From contig DIVF01000024.1 of the NCBI GenBank assembly GCA_002423285.1, forward strand, positions 10,768-74,767: a stretch of DNA of 64,000 nucleotides, read 5' to 3'. This document shows, piece by piece, positions 61,979-64,000 of the stretch (position 1 is its first letter; every line of letters starts with the position of its first letter). The notes beneath the pieces were generated by a model that saw nothing but the letters and a program-made list of their open reading frames with translations, did not search any database and had not been told where the DNA came from. Source of the stretch: Micavibrio sp. UBA6139 (lineage in GTDB: Bacteria; Pseudomonadota; Alphaproteobacteria; Micavibrionales; Micavibrionaceae). The position numbers were made by a program, and so were the translations under genes.

Positions 61979-61995
61979 CCGGGAAAAATTTGCCC
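61979..61995 (+). promoter_or_regulatory. Enhancer-like element E3 upstream of flgI
   Basis: CCGGGAAAAATTTGCCC, 114 bp upstream of the flgI sigma-54 -24 box. Same element as E2 apart from one extra G. Confidence 0.55.
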
Positions 61996-62109
61996 AGTCG
62001 CACCCCGCCGACCACAAAAACACGGCCAGTCTTGCCCCGGTCCCACCGGCAAACTCACGCAAGCACCAATAACCCCTTGTTTTGCATTGTTTTTCAGCAC
62101 CCATAAAAC

Positions 62110-62125
62110 TGGCACGCGCCCTGCA
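62110..62125 (+). promoter_or_regulatory. Sigma-54 promoter of flgI
   Basis: TGGCACG-CGCC-CTGCA, 32 bp before the flgI ATG. Confidence 0.85.
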
Positions 62126-62157
62126 ATGTAAAGGGAGAGGAAAAGGGTTCACAAATT

Positions 62158-63294
62158 ATGGCAACAATCATGAGAACAACACTTATATATATGTTCGCTC
62201 TCCCCCTGCTGGTGGTGCTGTTTGGCACACCGATGGAGGCCCACGCCAAAACCACGCGAATCAAGGACATCGTCGAGATCGAAGGTGTCCGCGATAACAT
62301 GCTGATCGGTTACGGTCTTGTTGTTGGCCTGAATGGTTCGGGCGACTCGCTCGGCAACTCTCCTTTCACACAGCAAAGTTTGATCGCGATGCTGGAACGC
62401 CTTGGTGTCAACACACGGGGCCAGAAATTAAACACCGGTAACGTGGCCGCCGTTATGGTCACCGCCACACTGCCCCCCTTCACCAATCAGGGTTCGCGCA
62501 TTGATGTCACCGTTTCGACACTGGGCGATTCCGACTCCTTACAAGGCGGGACATTGCTGGTCACACCGCTTCTTGGTGCGGACGGTGAAGTTTATGCCGT
62601 GGCCCAAGGCACGGTGAATATTTCCGGCTTTGCCGCAACAGGTGAAGGTACGTCCGTGGTGAAAAACGTTCCGACCGCTGGCCGTGTTCCCGGTGGTGCG
62701 ATTGTTGAGCGCGAAATGGATTTCAGAATGGCAGATTATACTGAAATCCGCATGGCATTGCGTAACCCGGATTTCACAACGGCACGCCGCATTGCCAAGG
62801 CCGTAAACGGTTTCATGTCAGCCCCCATCGCATCTGCTGAAAACTCCGCCAGTGTTGTGTTGAAAAAACCAGCCAATTACGCAGGCACGATTGTTGATCT
62901 GATTACCGACATTGAACAACTGCCCATTCAACCTGACCAGATTGCCCGCGTGGTAATTGATGAACGCTCCGGCACCATTGTTATGGGTTCAGAAGTCCGC
63001 ATCAGCACCGTTGCAATTGCACAGGGCAATCTGACCATCAAGATCACCGAAACACCACAAGTGTCACAACCCAACCCATTTTCTGAACAGGGCCAGACCG
63101 TGGTCGTTCCCCGCACCGATGTCGATGTGAATGAAGGCGATGGTGTCAAGCTGGGTGTTCTGGACAGCGGCGTGACCCTGCAGGATCTGGTCACAGGCTT
63201 AAACAAGCTGGGCGTATCCCCACGCGACATGATCACCATCCTTCAGGCGATCAAAGCGGCCGGTGCGTTACAAGCTGAAATCGAAACACTCTAA
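62158..63294 (+). CDS. flgI: Flagellar P-ring protein FlgI
   Basis: Periplasmic P-ring subunit. 378 residues with a signal peptide ending THAK-like at about residue 27 (EAHAK). Then TRIKDIVEIEGVRDNMLIGYGLVVGLNGSGD (in part), VMVTATLPPFTNQGSRIDV, and C-terminal DLVTGLNKLGVSPRDMITILQAIKAAGALQAEI (in part). Starts 32 bp after the sigma-54 element; a second in-frame ATG lies 4 codons in. Confidence 0.96.
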   Translation: MATIMRTTLIYMFALPLLVVLFGTPMEAHAKTTRIKDIVEIEGVRDNMLIGYGLVVGLNGSGDSLGNSPFTQQSLIAMLERLGVNTRGQKLNTGNVAAVMVTATLPPFTNQGSRIDVTVSTLGDSDSLQGGTLLVTPLLGADGEVYAVAQGTVNISGFAATGEGTSVVKNVPTAGRVPGGAIVEREMDFRMADYTEIRMALRNPDFTTARRIAKAVNGFMSAPIASAENSASVVLKKPANYAGTIVDLITDIEQLPIQPDQIARVVIDERSGTIVMGSEVRISTVAIAQGNLTIKITETPQVSQPNPFSEQGQTVVVPRTDVDVNEGDGVKLGVLDSGVTLQDLVTGLNKLGVSPRDMITILQAIKAAGALQAEIETL

Positions 63295-63312
63295 TAAGGA
63301 CGGGATAAGATT

Positions 63313-63672
63313 ATGGCCGATATCACAATGCCCGATCAGTCAGCATCCTTCTTTCGTGCCTCACAAGCCCGGATGGATGCCGTGACATCAAATCTGCGCC
63401 CGGAAGCTGGTTCCAAACTGGATGCCAAGACCCTGCGCAAGATCGACGAAGCCGCCCAGGAATTCGAAGCCGTCTTTTTGTCGGAAATGCTGAAGCCAAT
63501 GTTTGAAGGCATCGAAGTCAATGAAATGTTCGGCGGTGGCAAAGGCGAAGAAATGTTCTCTGACCTTTTGGTATCAGAATACGGGAAAAACATGGCGGCA
63601 AATGGTGGCATAGGAATTGCATCGTCTGTACGTGAGGAATTGATTAGACAACAGGAAGGCGCCATAAAATGA
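63313..63672 (+). CDS. flgJ: FlgJ-type rod-binding protein (N-terminal domain only)
   Basis: 119 residues, only the rod-cap part of FlgJ: IDEAAQEFEAVFLSEMLKPMFEGIEVNEMFGGGKGEEMF (in part), NGGIGIASSVREELIRQQ. The muramidase domain of enterobacterial FlgJ is absent, usual in Alphaproteobacteria; a separate lytic enzyme should cut the wall. Its stop overlaps the next ATG as ATGA. Confidence 0.9.
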   Translation: MADITMPDQSASFFRASQARMDAVTSNLRPEAGSKLDAKTLRKIDEAAQEFEAVFLSEMLKPMFEGIEVNEMFGGGKGEEMFSDLLVSEYGKNMAANGGIGIASSVREELIRQQEGAIK

Positions 63673-64000
63673 GCACAGCACAAAATAACGATGGCATTAT
63701 CAATACCAACCGCCTGAACAATGCGGAAAATTTTGCCCTGTCTGCCGACCCAAAACAGGCCATGCAGGACATGATGATGACCATTGATGCCCTGCGCAGT
63801 GTCTATGTTGCGGAAACAACCGCCCTGCAATCTTCAAACACCGATGCTTTCTTGAACCTGCAGGATGAAAAAATCATTGCCGCGCAGAGATACCATAACG
63901 GCCTCAGCGATTTCTTGAGCCGCAAGGATGAAATCCTGTCCGTGCACCCCGATCTGAAATCAATGATCCGCCGCAAGCAGGAAGAATTTTCCACCGTCGC
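63669..64000 (+). CDS. FlgN-like flagellar chaperone or associated protein (partial)
   Basis: 110 codons visible, running off the window end. Reads MSTAQNNDGIINTNRLNNAE..., then a long helix (MMMTIDALRSVYVAETTALQ, then DEKIIAAQRYHNGLSDFLSRKDEIL in part), all-alpha as in FlgN/FlaG-type chaperones. Coupled to flgJ by the ATGA overlap. Assignment to FlgN rests on position and helical layout. Confidence 0.55.
   Translation, partial: MSTAQNNDGIINTNRLNNAENFALSADPKQAMQDMMMTIDALRSVYVAETTALQSSNTDAFLNLQDEKIIAAQRYHNGLSDFLSRKDEILSVHPDLKSMIRRKQEEFSTV

Overview
The window is a chromosomal segment of a Gram-negative, flagellated alphaproteobacterium. The lineage evidence is the cckA hybrid kinase next to flhB, the flagellar regulator fliX, the cell-cycle regulator trcR (DUF1013), an NDUFAF5-type methyltransferase, a Rieske/cytochrome b/c1 operon and several small alphaproteobacterial families (DUF1192, YdcH, DUF6468, DUF1285). 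Moderate GC and overall content fit a Rhodospirillales or Micavibrio-like organism; this placement is an inference from family content, not a database match. No tRNA, rRNA, CRISPR array, insertion sequence or prophage was seen.

Layout. 1-10 kb holds housekeeping genes: glutaredoxin end, UbiH-type monooxygenase, comF, two methyltransferases, guaC, a quinone oxidoreductase and trcR. 10-20 kb holds an ALDH7-type dehydrogenase, a Na/phosphate symporter, the petABC bc1 operon on the minus strand, a secreted LamG protein and two very small genes with promoter hexamers almost touching their start codons. 20-31 kb holds hemF, a CCA-adding enzyme, and a MoxR/DUF58/BatA-type operon, then a two-gene response-regulator unit. 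31-40 kb holds a lytic transglycosylase, dapA, smpB, recA, an RTX-like protein and a DUF882 peptidase. 40-64 kb is almost entirely motility: cckA, then flgB-flgC-fliE-fliQ-fliR-flhB (minus); a stand-alone FlhB C-terminal-like gene with fliO-fliP (plus); fliL-fliM-DUF6468-motE-two MotB-like genes-a TPR protein (minus); flgF-flgG-flgA-flgH (plus); fliX (minus); and flgI-flgJ-flgN-like (plus, running off the end).

Regulation. Three flagellar units (flgB, flgF, flgI) each have a near-identical sigma-54 element, TGGCACG-N4-CTGCA. Each also has a shared A-rich element about 107-162 bp upstream, which suggests one sigma-54 plus enhancer-binding-protein regulon, probably FlbD-like. FliX, encoded here, is the known partner of FlbD in Caulobacter.

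At least nine copies of a G/C-block palindrome (core AAGGGGGC...GCCCCCTT) punctuate gene ends, and two AT-rich membrane-protein genes are each bracketed by copies. The parts most worth a second look are the sigma-54/enhancer architecture, the FlhB-C orphan, the apparently leaderless small genes, a candidate anti-Shine-Dalgarno small RNA near 10.1-10.3 kb, the histone H1-like/DksA fusion, and a W/C repeat shared by two exported proteins.
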